A DNA stretch of 64,000 bases. Source: Cycas panzhihuaensis (lineage: Eukaryota > Cycadophyta). The position numbers and the translations under genes were made by a program. This document shows, piece after piece, positions 43,691 to 53,990 of the stretch (positions are counted from its first letter, which is position 1; every line of letters starts with the position of its first letter). Where the stretch lies: positions 199,461,741 through 199,525,740 of the forward strand of contig CM041465.1 of assembly GCA_023213395.1 (NCBI GenBank), read 5' to 3'. The notes below the pieces were generated by a model. The model was not told where the DNA came from and searched no databases. It worked only from the letters and a program-made list of their open reading frames with translations.

Positions 43691-44089
43691 ATAGGAGAAG
43701 AAACTTTTAGTTAGTGAGCATGTTAAGTTTGATGAGTCAATGACATATCATACTGTGAGATCATCTAAAGATACCTATTATCCTTCACTCCTTCCCTTTC
43801 TAAGTTGTGTTACAATAGATGTAAAGGTTAATGAGCCTAACATTATATTAGAAATGAAAGCAGGACTTAGTAGGAGTCATGATAAGGAGTTGTTGTAAGA
43901 GGAGGCATGGGTAACACCTTTTGTTCCATTATGGGCTAGGAGGACCATTAAAGACTCTGATGCGATGATTGAAGATCTAGAAGATGGTTAGAAAACAAGG
44001 AGTTAGCATGCTAGTCAAACTTTGGTAGTGGACATCAATGATTCTAGTGATCCCATTTCATATGAGGAAGCAAAAGAAGATCTATAATA

Positions 44090-45560
44090 GAGAGCTATAA
44101 TGGAGGAGTATAATTCGATTATGAAGAATGATATATAGGATTTGGTTCTCTTACCTCCATCTAAGAACCTAGTTGGTTGTAAGTGGGTCTATAAGATAAA
44201 GTATTACTCTAATGGAGTGGTAGATAAGTATAAGGCTAGAATTATTACACAAGGTTTTAAACAGAAAGATGGAATTGATTATAAGGAGATATTTGCATCA
44301 TCTCCAAGATATCAATGATCTAATTAATTCTTACTTTGGTAGCTATATTTGATTGGAAGTTATATTAAATAGATGTCAAATTAATATTTCTTAATAGTGA
44401 CTTGAAAGAGAAGATCTATATGGCTCAATCTCTTGGTTTTGTAAAGGAAGATTAGGAGCATCTTATGTATTACTTGAAGAAATCTCTCTATGGGTTGAAA
44501 CAAAAATCACGTACTCGGTATGATAAGATTGATACTAGATTGAAGGAAGATGGTTTTATGACAGTAAAATTAGAATCGAGTCTTTATATTCAAAAGAGTG
44601 GAACTACAATAATTATTATTGTGTTGTATATTGATGACCTTATAAGCAATTGTAACAAGAATATTATAGTTATAAAGTCCTACTTAGGACATGCTTTTGA
44701 TATGTTAGATCTTATATCTCTTCATTACTTCTTTAGCATTGAGATTAGGCAAATGGATGATTGTATCATGATGTTGTAATTGAGGTATGCTAAAAAACTA
44801 CTTGAGAGATTCAGTATGAAGGATTATAAACAAGTGAAGATACTATGTGTAAAGGGCACAATGCTTCTAAAGGATATGGACAAGCCAACTATAGATGGGA
44901 TATTATATCAGTAATTGCTAGGAAGTTTAATATACTTAACTCATACTAGTCATGATATTACTTATGCTATTAGATTAGTATCTCATTATATGCAGAATCC
45001 CTAAGGACCTCATTGGGTTACTGCAAAGAGGATTCTAAAGTATATTAAAGGTACACTTAATCTTGGCCTTAAATATCTTCGTGGTGGAGAGGCAAACTTG
45101 CATGGGTATGCTAATGCCAATTGGGGTGGAGATGCAAAAGATCAGAAATCAAGTGTAGGATATATTTTTGGTATTAGCAATAGATTTATCTTATGGCAAT
45201 CTAAAAAATAATTCACTGTTGCTTTGTCTTCTATAGAGGATGAGTACCAAGGACCAAGTATCAACATAAGGGAAGTTGTATGGTTGTAGGGACTTTTGGA
45301 GACTCTTGGAACATCTTCTAGCAAACTTATTATATATATTGATAATTATAGTGCTATTCAACTTTTAGAGTATCCAAAATTTCACACATGTATGAAGTAC
45401 ATCTAGATTTAATACCATTACATTCATGAGTAGATTAGATTGGGGAAGTTATAGATTGAGTTTTATCCAAGTAAAGAATAACTTGTGGATGTATTCATTA
45501 AAGCTCTTACTGAAGATCGCTTCATTAAGATTTGTGCAAATTTGGGACTTGGTAAAGTTA
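44090..45560 (+). pseudogene. Element B reverse transcriptase and RNase H
   Basis: The N-terminal RT reads MEEYNSIMKND, GCKWVYKIKYYSNGVVDKYK, ARIITQGFKQKDGIDYKEIF (44100-44290). A continuous frame at 44465-44779 carries the catalytic box VLYIDDLI and FDMLDLISLHYFFSIEIR. RNase H follows: LGSLIYLTHTSHDITYAI, HWVTAKRILKYIKGTLNLG, ANANWGGDAKDQKSS, LSSIEDEY and YIDNYSAIQL, ending with DVFIKALTEDRF. Several frameshifts and stops separate the segments. There is a G-rich AAGGGGGGATCT at 45566-45577 and a second short purine stretch directly before the 3' LTR. Confidence 0.87.
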
Positions 45561-45653
45561 TCATTAAGGGGGGATCTATCAATAAGGATAAAGAGAAAGA
45601 TTAGTCCAACCCTTAGGAAGACTTTAAGATCTGCATTTACATTAAAGCTGGAA

Positions 45654-45963
45654 TGTTAAAGTAGCATTATATCTACTTATCCTGATTAATGTCAATGTGG
45701 TAAAGTATTATGTAAATACATATAATGTAATATTGTGATATTATTTGAGCTAATGGATGTAATATCATTGTAATATTTGAGGCATTTATGGATCTATTTA
45801 AAAGGATTTAAAGTCCATTGTACTTTATAAATTTTATATCAGTATAATCCATATTATGTGGTGGGTTTTTATCATTAGGTTTCCCATATTAATTCTATTA
45901 TATACTTATTCATTTCATACTTGTTGTATACATAAATGATATGTTTGTCTATTATTTCTAATA
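45654..45963 (+). repeat. 3' LTR of element B
   Basis: Starts TGTTAAAGTAGCATTATATC, preceded by the purine-rich aagctggaa, and ends ttctaata (CA expected, C-to-T change). It is followed by GATCT, the right target-site duplication. Confidence 0.88.
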
Positions 45964-47491
45964 GATCTTGAGGAAGTTAAGCGGCCTCAATCCTACTTCC
46001 TAGTCATCCACCATGAAGGGTTTCATGGTTGCCAACTTTTCATAGCCAGACCATTTAATAGGATTCTTCCATCTTGAATACCCAAACTATATGCAAATAA
46101 GATCATATTACCTTGTATAAACAAGCAACTAGATACCATCTTCTACTAGTGTTGGAATTCCAACCTCCATATTCTACATTCAGTTAATCACATAGCTTTA
46201 TACAGTAGAGGATTACATGAAACAAATTTCTAGTCTTAAACTCCTAACACATCACTAATAGACTGCTAGTTTAAAATTCTCCATATTTGAGAAATCATAA
46301 CAAAGGTTTCCCTCGCACTTGGTCTGAACATCATAGTAATTGATGTTCCCTACAATTGGTGTAAAAAATTAGTTGCATACTAAGTACAATGCAAAGCAAG
46401 AAATTGTCCCTTTAGTACAACAAAGCTTTATGGATGATTAACAAGTTGGGTAGATCTTATTAACTTGCTTGTAACCATCTTTCCTAATTAGATCCACCAT
46501 TAATTCATAATTTATGTATGCTTTATATTAGATGGTTGGATATATAGATCCATTACTAATAGGAAGAGATTTATCCTTAGTGAAACTAAGTTATAACTAT
46601 AAGAATACAACATGAAATACCAATCGAGTGAAAGTGTCAACTGACCCTGCTATCTCTTAGATGAAGTTAGCATGCTTTATCCTCAACATCAACTATGTTG
46701 TAGGTTGACTAATCATAATGTAACTAAAATAATTTGCCTAGCCATGTTTACCCCATCCTACATGATCTAGTGCATGGGAGAATGGGAAGAACTTCACTTT
46801 TCGTATCCTTAGTGAACTTGACTAATGTAGCATTAAATAGTTATGCAATTAAAGGGTCCACCAATCCTCTTGTCTCTCAAACGAAGTTGATATGCTTTGC
46901 CCTCATACCTTCCCATGACAATTGTAGGTTAACTAATCATCATGTAACCAAAATGATCTGCTCAACTATATTATACCCCATCCTGCATGATCTAGTATGT
47001 GGGAGAACCCTATATTTTAGATAAAGCAAGTTGCTCGAGTTAAGAGTGGTCAACTACTATACATAAATGGAATGGCTTGCCAAAATAGAGCCATTCAAAA
47101 CTCACTAACCATCAAGTCAAAATAATCAAAATGGATCATCCTAACAACATAGACTTATTCAAACCAAAGAATGACCTTTTAAAGAGCCACATTCAAACAT
47201 ATAGATTGGCCCATCAAAAGCATCGATCAAAGCAATCACAATGTGGCATAGTATCCCCAAAATAATCAATATTGATAGAGTCAGTGACCCTAATTGATAA
47301 ACACCATTGAGATCTCAAAACCATAAAAATTAACACTATCCAACTTCTATTAAAAGAGAAATCAACACAATGTAAAGTTATCATGATCAAAGAACATTAA
47401 AAAATTTGACTAAACAATCCACCTTGATAATATCAAACCAACCAAGCTTGTATATCTCATCAACCAACAACTCCACCTAATCTTTGGTTAG
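45964..47491. other. Spacer with an imperfect direct repeat
   Basis: 1.5 kb between B and D, without a recognisable gene. It begins with B's target duplication GATCT (45964-45968). A roughly 150-bp segment occurs twice in direct orientation (46631-46782 and 46851-47007), sharing gaagtt...atgctttgccctca, actaatcatNatgtaac and ccccatcctNcatgatctagt. A 96-codon ORF runs through both copies but is AT-driven and unrecognised. Confidence 0.55.
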
Positions 47492-47496
47492 CAAAT
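47492..47496. repeat. Target-site duplication of element D, left
   Basis: CAAAT, identical to the right copy at 55814-55818. Confidence 0.9.
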
Positions 47497-47607
47497 TGTT
47501 GGGAATAATCCAAATGTTTGTGCACTAGAGCGCTTAGGGCCCCTCAAAGCCACCTTTGAGGGCCCCTAGGGCACCTTGAACCGTTCAGCCGCCGCCCGGA
47601 CCGACCA

Positions 47608-47617
47608 CTCACGTGAG
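47608..47617 (+). promoter_or_regulatory. G-box palindrome in D's LTR
   Basis: CTCACGTGAG, a perfect palindrome containing the CACGTG G-box bound by plant bZIP and bHLH factors. It lies about 90 bp upstream of the TATA-like site and is kept in the 3' LTR (55590-55599). Binding is inferred from the motif only. Confidence 0.5.
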
Positions 47618-47706
47618 GTAATGACATTATTTATTTTTATATTTTTTCAAACTAACCTTAATTGTTGTGCAGCTAGGGTGATGGCGCCCGACGCCTCCCC
47701 GAATCT

Positions 47707-47715
47707 CTATTTAAG
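47707..47715 (+). promoter_or_regulatory. TATA-like box in D's LTR
   Basis: CTATTTAAG in a GC-rich LTR, conserved in the 3' LTR. RNA would begin about 30 bp downstream, near the perfect hairpin GGTGTTTATTAACACC (47737-47752), which would then lie at the R-region start. Confidence 0.5.
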
Positions 47716-47827
47716 GGTTGGGAATACCTCCCTGGTGTTTATTAACACCGCCACTCTTTCGGAAATCGCCGTTGTACTCAAGATGAAAGTCTCGTGATGT
47801 CTGCCTCGCCTCCTCGGCTCCATCATT

Positions 47828-47840
47828 TGGTATCAGAGCT
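47828..47840 (+). promoter_or_regulatory. Primer binding site of element D
   Basis: TGGTATCAGAGCT, two bases after the LTR end; initiator-Met tRNA type. Confidence 0.92.
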
Positions 47841-48239
47841 AAGTTGAGCTACGTTGTCATTTTTCTGATTTTAGTTGCTCAATCGTCCGACGGAACATAG
47901 CTATATGACTGCTCGTTGAGATTCTGGCGAGCTCACCGATCTGCTGGAGAAGACGGTTCAGGATTCCATCCTTTGTGGAGGAAGATCTCCGCCTAAGTTC
48001 TGCTCTACACGGAAACCAGGTTCCTCGGTTCCTTTTATTTTTCAAACATAAAAAAAATAAATAAATATTTTGATATATGCTCTTTACTTTGTACATTGAT
48101 CTTCTGTATTGGATTATTAGTTCTCCTCAGATCCATTGTCTGGTTTTCATATTTTAGCTTTGTCATTCATATTATTCATTATTTGCATTGTTATGCTCTT
48201 TGCACCTTTCCTATTTCAATATTATATCTTTGCAACCGT
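47841..48239 (+). other. D leader, first part
   Basis: Between PBS and the GC-rich block. No gene is recognised. It is mixed-composition leader sequence. Confidence 0.5.
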
Positions 48240-48860
48240 CTCCCGCCTCTGTCTTTGTGTGCATTGGCGTGTCTAGCTCTTGCTCCTATCTGTGCACCTC
48301 TCTGATCTCCCGTTTCTCCGTGTGCCTACGCGGCGTATCTAGCTCTTGCTCCCCATCGCCCTACATTCTTTTAAGTGGTCGCCCCGCCGTCTCTGCAGCT
48401 ACCGCCTGCTCTGTGTTGGGTTTCGTCTTTGTAGCCTCTGCCCTGAATTCGTTCTTCCCCTCGTGTCTCAGGCGCCTGCCTGCGTGGGCGCCACCCACGC
48501 CTGCCTCGCGTGGCCGTATCCGCCCTCTCGCTTCCGGCCAAGGCCGGCTGCCGGCCGGGCCGCCTGCCTCAGGCGCCTGTGCTTGCCGCCTCCGCTCGAG
48601 CGCCTGCCTCTCAGACGGCGCGCTGCCGCCAAGGCCGCTTCCTCCCGTCTCGGTATTCGCGCTCCCGTGGTGCTTGTGTGCTTCGTCGCCCCTCCGGGTT
48701 CGCGCCCTCTGTGGCTATTTATCGCCATTCGTAGCTCGCCGCTGCCGCCTACCGGCCTCGGCTCAGGCAGCCTGCCCTCAGATATATTTAGTGCCATTCG
48801 TAGGCTCATTGCCGCCTCGGCTGCCCGGCTCTGCAGGTTGCAAGGCCTCAGATATATATT
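48240..48860 (+). repeat. GC- and CpG-rich repeat block in D leader
   Basis: About 600 bp much richer in GC and CpG than any neighbour except E. It contains internal direct repeats: tctagctcttgctcc at about 48271 and 48338, and a unit of about 70 bp (48717-48785 and 48786-48857) sharing gccattcgtag, gccgcctcggct and cctcagatatat. A 235-codon frame (48188-48895) and a 178-codon frame are open across it, but they are Ala/Pro/Arg/Leu-rich products of composition with no family match. It may be captured sequence. Confidence 0.6.
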
Positions 48861-50661
48861 TAGTGTTGTATATAAAACGTGAATCGGGCATTTGAAATCG
48901 CCTTTCTATTGCCTTTTAAATCGCGATCGGCCAATTCTATTTTAAATCGCCTCTTTGGGATATTTCCATTGAATTGATTTATGTTTTATTGTTGCCTTTC
49001 ATTGCTAAGTCATTATTGTGTTTTGGCTTTTATGAAGTTAATTCAATAATCTCTTGAGATTCGAGTGTGGACTCTTCTAAATTTTTTTGTCCTTTTGTTC
49101 TCGACGAGCGTGTTCACCCTCCTGGCATCGGAGGTTTCCTGTTTCCGGACTGGTCTCGGGTTCAATCCAAGCCCAGTTCAGTTCCAGATTGTTTTTTAAA
49201 GAAGTTTTTTTTCATTTTTAAACCTTATTTTTTTTAAATTTTTAATTTTCCATAGAGTTATTGGCGCATTTTTTGCCATAACTTCTTTTTGGCTCATCGG
49301 TTTCAGACGAAACCTGCGCCATCAGATCAGAAATTTTTCGTAGATTAATTTTGACTGGTCATAAGACCTTTTTGGTGCCCATTTGACCTCGTTTCACCCC
49401 TTTTAACATTGGACTTTCGAAATTTCAGCAGTTTTTACATTTTTGATAAAATCGGTTTTAGAACTGGCTGCTATTTATTGTTGGTAAACTGTTTTGTATC
49501 TAAATTTTTCCTATAGTGATCTACGTCATATAGAATCTAATACCTATTTTTTATTTTTATTTTTTGACTTCATTTTCACTAATATTTTAATCGCTAAAAT
49601 AAGAAAATTAGTTGTTTTTGCCTGTTTCTTAAACATTCTCCATAAAGATACTTGTCACCTTTTTTACTATAACTTTTGCAATTTTTATCAGATTTCATTT
49701 ACATCGACCGTTGGGAAGCTGACTCATTTCTCTTCAACGTGATATATTTTTCATATATTTTGACATATTTTGCTTATATTTCAAATCAGCTAAAGTTGAG
49801 TCATTTTATTGGCCTAAATCTGCTTTTTTTTACACCTGGTTAATATATTCTTTCAAAATTTTCAATTGGCAGAATATTAATTACTTCATCAATAATATTT
49901 GATCATTTGTTCAGCTTTTCTAAGGATGAATTTATACTTTTATACAATTTTTTGCCTACCTTGCTCCTGTTAGGCTCCATAAGGAGGTCCTTTTCTTAGC
50001 ATCATTCAAAACGTGACTTATTGGTATCATTTTTCAAAACCGTCTATCTTATTGGATTCACATTTCAGCAATCTACATATTGATAAAATTTTAAGCTATT
50101 CTGACCTCATTCAATATCGTTTTCAATCTATTAAAGTTAAGTATATATATTCATCATAACAAGCTTGTCTTTCTTTCAAAGATTGTAAAGAAAATTCTAG
50201 TTTACTCAATGTTTTTTGCTTGATCTTTCTACAAGCACTTTACATTATTTTGAACAAGTATTTATTTATAAGGCAATACATAAAAGTTGTTCTTAAAAGA
50301 AGTTTTTTTTTACATTGAAGATTTATTATTCATTTGAGAAATTGGCATCTGTTTATCTATTCTCAAAAGTTTATTTTTTTTAAGTGAAAAGTTTTTGAGC
50401 ATCATTACTTCCTTTTTGATTAAAAGTGTATCAAAGTTCTTCTTCATTATTGGAAAATATCATCCTTCTTGCACTTATAAAAGGAAAATTGTATTTCTTT
50501 TCAAAGGCATATTACATTTGTTTGAAGGACATTATTTTTTGAAAAAAAGCAAAAAGAGTTTTTGTAAAAGTTTTCATTTCATCTTGCTTAGAGCATTTTT
50601 TTCTATTATCAAAAGAATTTTTTTTTCTAAGCAAGACCACATTGCTAAATAGATTAGTTTT
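48861..50661 (+). other. D leader, T-rich part
   Basis: 1.8 kb of strongly T-rich plus strand with many T7-T9 runs. No conserved frame. ORFs such as 50395-50652 are Phe/Lys/Ile-rich composition artefacts. Confidence 0.5.
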
Positions 50662-51062
50662 CACATTAAATAAGATAAATCCCGAATTGAACCACACTTT
50701 TTCCAGCCTTGCAAGGGGAACGGTTAGGACCTCTGAAGTTACCACCCCGCACACGCTAATCGGCCTACTCATATTGGATGAGGACAGCCATTAGCTATCA
50801 GGTGTATACGGTGGCAGGCTGAGGTGCAGAACCTTTTCTTTTATGGTGTTTGGAGACCAAGGCTAGACCTGGAGAGGGTGAGTGCCTTTGGTTCGAGAAC
50901 CTTCACCGCTAGATCTGTCGTTAGGCATAAATCCGGCGCAGGTGGACCAACAATTCAGGGGGGTGTCAAAGCCTTCTTAGCAGCCCACGTACTGAGGTAT
51001 ATAGAGCCTAGCGCCCAGTACCGGTATAAAGGGTCCCTGTTTTGCCATCTGTGGGCGTGCCA
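50662..51062 (+). ncRNA. Conserved leader block shared by D and F
   Basis: About 400 bp from cacattaaataag to tgtgggcgtgcc. It aligns over its whole length with the minus strand of 61268-61659 in element F. Long islands match, for example ccttgNaaggggaa, gaNcNctNaagttaccacc, gagaccaaNNctagacctNg, ctagatctNtcgtt, ggcataaNtcc and acgtactgaggtatat. In both elements it ends 150-210 bp before the gag ATG. A 92-codon frame crosses it in D, but F has no matching frame, so the conservation is probably at RNA level. Packaging, dimerisation or translation of the genomic RNA are possible roles; none is shown. Listed as ncRNA because it would act within the transcript. Confidence 0.6.
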
Positions 51063-51272
51063 TCGATGTAATAGCAACCTAAGGTTGCCCAGAGAAACAT
51101 AAACTTAGAGCCTAGTAGCCTTTCTAGGTCCTAGTTCATTTGTTCAAACTTTTGAAAACCTTGGGATATATACATTTGGAAATAATCTCTTTCATTTTAA
51201 GTTCTTTCAAATTTTCTACATTCAAATATTTTGCTATTGCATTTATCATATTTTATACAACCTTAATTTAAA
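51063..51272 (+). other. D: leader block to gag start
   Basis: Contains a perfect inverted repeat, GCAACCTAAGGTTGC (51074-51088), just after the conserved block, then AT-rich sequence up to the gag ATG. Confidence 0.5.
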
Positions 51273-52485
51273 ATGACATCTAGTTTTGGGAATATGATTA
51301 TTCCTAAGTTTGATGGAAATAATTTTCTTAACTGGAGTAGGAGGATGAGGCCCATCCTCATAGCAAATGAAATGTGGGATATAGTGAGAAATGGTTACAA
51401 TGACTTAGGATCAAATCCAACCGATAATCGAAAAGCTATGTACAAAGAAAATATCAAAAAGATAATGAAGCCTTAGCCCTTATCTTTTGCGCTTTGGAAG
51501 ATCATGTTTTCCGTGCGTTAGTGAATCCATTAAGTCCAAAGAGGCTTGGGATACTTTACTTTATATCTGAAGGGGTCAAGCGTCCTCTAAACTACAAAAC
51601 TTAAGAAAGTTTAAAATTTACGATGATGCCTCATGAATCAATAAGCGAATTTATGACCAAGATTCAAGACATAGTTAACCAAATGAGGTCCCTTGGGGAT
51701 ACCTTAACCGAACAAAGAGTTGTTGAACGAATCCTTCGATGTGTAGGAGCCGTTAGACGCTTTGAAATGGTAGCTACAAGTATTAGTGTATCTAAAGACC
51801 TAAGTACCCTCAAAATAGAACAACTTCTCGCTATGCTTATGTCCATAGAAGAGCAACAAGCTGCCAATGAAACCTTAGAGCATGCCTTTGCTACAAAGGC
51901 CAACATTCAATCTAATCCTCAAGATAGCACTTCAAAACAAAATGAATCCCCTTTAAGAAGAAAAGATGAAAACCCTAGAACTGAACCTAGACAAAATCCT
52001 CCACGATACCAAGCTCCTCATAATAGACAAGGACGACCCCCACAACATGAAAATTCTCCAAGACATTCGAACACTCAAAGAAACCCTAACCAACAAAGAC
52101 AAGTTGAAAATCATTCTTGTTGTCCACATTGTCATGGGAACCCACCACCTTCTACCACACCTCAAAACTATCGTGACCAACCAAGAAATAATCATACTCA
52201 ATTCTATGAGGAAAGGGGGAGACCTCTCAACTTTGATCACTCTTCACCAAGGAATCAAAATCTTAGTTATGGAAAAAGAGATCAACTATATTGCACTTAT
52301 TGTCGAGAAATGGTCACATCGAAGATAAGTGTTTTCAAAACATGGACCACCCTCTAGAGGACATGTGTCAAATACATCAGAATCTAAAATCAACAATAGG
52401 TTATTTCTATCTAGTTTTTCAAACCAGGAAGAAGAGGATGATAGTTGGTACATTGATTCGGTTGTTCCACCCACATGACCCATAA
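51273..52485 (+). pseudogene. Element D gag
   Basis: The start is ATG 51273: MTSSFGNMIIPKFDGNNFLN, then WSRRMRPILIANEMWDIV, the copia gag N-terminus (KFDGxNFxxW). The frame stops at 51476 but continues one frame over (EALALIFCALEDHVFRALVN), and again from 51623: SISEFMTKIQDIVNQM, SLGDTLTEQRVVERIL. A Q/P/N/R-rich tail follows. The zinc knuckle near 52290 is split by a frameshift: LYCTYC is in one frame and NGHIEDKCFQN in the next, together CX2CX4HX4C. All four ligands exist, so a single base change would explain the break. Gag would build the particle. Confidence 0.87.
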
Positions 52486-53990
52486 AGAACAATTATTTCA
52501 AACTTTGGATACAAATAAGAAAGGGTCTATTATGTTTGGAGACAACACCTCTCACGAATCGATTGGAAAAGGTAACATTGCCTTATTGGTCGATAGTGGT
52601 GAATATAAATATTTAAATGATGTTCTATACGTCCCGCTTTAAGGAAAAACTTACTATCCAGGTAGGGATGATGATGGGACAAGACTATAAAATAATTTTT
52701 GACAACGGTGAATGTGTCATTAAAGACAAACGACAAAATGAAGCTATTGTTGCTAGGGGTATCATGACTAAAGATCGTTTATTTAAACTTACTATCACCC
52801 CTCGTAAACATATGCCCTTAGAACCACAACTACTATGGATAGTGACCTATGGCATCGACGCTTTTGGCCACCTTAATTATACAAGTTTAGCCCTTATGAA
52901 AAGATTAGATATGGTTAATGGCTTACCCCTATTGATGTTAACAAAGAGTTGTGTGAGGGATGCCTTCTTGGAAAACATCATAGAAAGCTTTCCAGACTTT
53001 AGCCATCGGACATCCGCCTCTTCAACTCAGATACACAGATATTTGTGGCCCAATGGCCCTCCCTCCTCGCGGTGCCAAATATTTCCTTACATTTATTGAT
53101 GACTTTACAAGAAAGACTTGGGTGTTCTTTCTCAAATACAAATCTGATGCTTTTGACCACTTTGTTGACTTCAAAACCTTCGTTGAGCGATAAACTGGAT
53201 ATCATATCCTCTCCTTAAGATCAGATAATGGGGGAGAATTTACCTCTAATATCTTCAAAGATTACTCAATCCAACATGGGATTAGGCGACAACATACCAA
53301 CCCCTACACCCCACAACAAAATGGTGTAGCTGAAAGGAAAAACAGAACTATCGTAGAAATGGCACGTTGTATGCTTAAAGATAAAAACTTAGGCCATGAA
53401 TTTTGGGCTGAAGCAGTCCATACCGCAGTCTACTTACTTAATCGATGTTCCACAAAAGTCATTAGGTGGAAGACACCAGAAGAAGCATGGACAGGTTATA
53501 AACCTAGTATCCGTCACCTTAAGGTATTTGGTCGCTTAGCCTATGCCCACATCCCTGACCAAAGAAGAACCAAATTAGATGATCATAGTGTAAAATGTAT
53601 CTTTATTGGATATAGTGAATCATCAAAATCTTACAAAGTTTATGATCCCAAATCCCGAAAAGTTATACTAAGTAGGGATGTCAAATTTCAAGAAGATACT
53701 TACTATCAAAATAACCACGAACAACAAAAGGACATTACTATTAAGTTTAATGCACCAAATTCATCTAAATATGTGCCCCCTATGTGGAGAAACTCTCCGG
53801 AAACTACTAGGGAAACAACATCACCTCAACCACCATTACAACCACTACCTAAATGGGTTCACCGCAATCATGACTTAGGAAATATATTAGATAACAATCG
53901 AAGATCTACACGTTCACACAAAGTTAACTTTGCTCTAATGAGTAAGTTACTTGAAAGTCATGAGCCTCAAACCTTTGGTGAGGCTAATCA
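52430..53990 (+). pseudogene. Element D protease and integrase
   Basis: The protease site SWYIDSVVPPT (52440-52475) has the Asp-Ser but not the Gly. The rest (52617-53099) leads to the pre-integrase zinc region FGHLNYTSLALMKRLDMVNG, with the Cys pair in another frame. The integrase core (53090-53340) has FIDDFTRKTWVFFL, SLRSDNGGEFTSN and [20 protein letters not shown], so the second aspartate and the glutamate are present. A stop (TAA) follows FVER at 53190. The frame at 53359-54063 continues with FWAEAVHTAVYLLNRCSTK, FGRLAYAHIPDQRRTKLDDH, VKCIFIGYSESSKSYKVYDP, a linker and the start of RT. This integrase frame is the longest in the copia elements here. Confidence 0.9.

Larger units (their letters stand above)
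22415..45963 (+). mobile_element. Element B: Ty1/copia retrotransposon hosting E and C
   Basis: B is a plus-strand copia element split twice. Its 5' LTR starts at 22415 (TGTTAAAGTG), is interrupted by gypsy element E, resumes at 33449 and ends at 33748 before a TGGTATCAGAGT PBS. Its leader is interrupted by copia element C (34226-41749). The remainder carries integrase, RT, RNase H and a 3' LTR at 45654-45963. Without E and C the element is about 5 kb, normal for copia. Gag and protease are not recognisable in the 1.6 kb where they should be. The 3' LTR aligns with the rejoined 5' LTR across the E insertion point, which is what proves the nesting. Confidence 0.88.
47497..47825 (+). repeat. 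5' LTR of element D
   Basis: TGTTGGGAATAATCC...GGCTCCATCA. It matches 55482-55813. Differences are concentrated in the GC-rich first 110 bp and the last 25 bp. Confidence 0.95.

Noticed and set aside
47828-47840. tRNA gene at the PBS sites
   Set aside because: The sites contain only the complement of a tRNA 3' end, with no cloverleaf around them.
48188-48895. 235-codon frame in D's leader
   Set aside because: Composition-driven (Ala/Pro/Arg/Ser/Leu), two other long frames overlap it on both strands, and no domain is visible. It results from a GC-rich repeat block without stop codons.
50824-51102. 92-codon frame across the D leader block
   Set aside because: Although the DNA is conserved in F, no matching open frame exists there, so the conservation is not of a protein.
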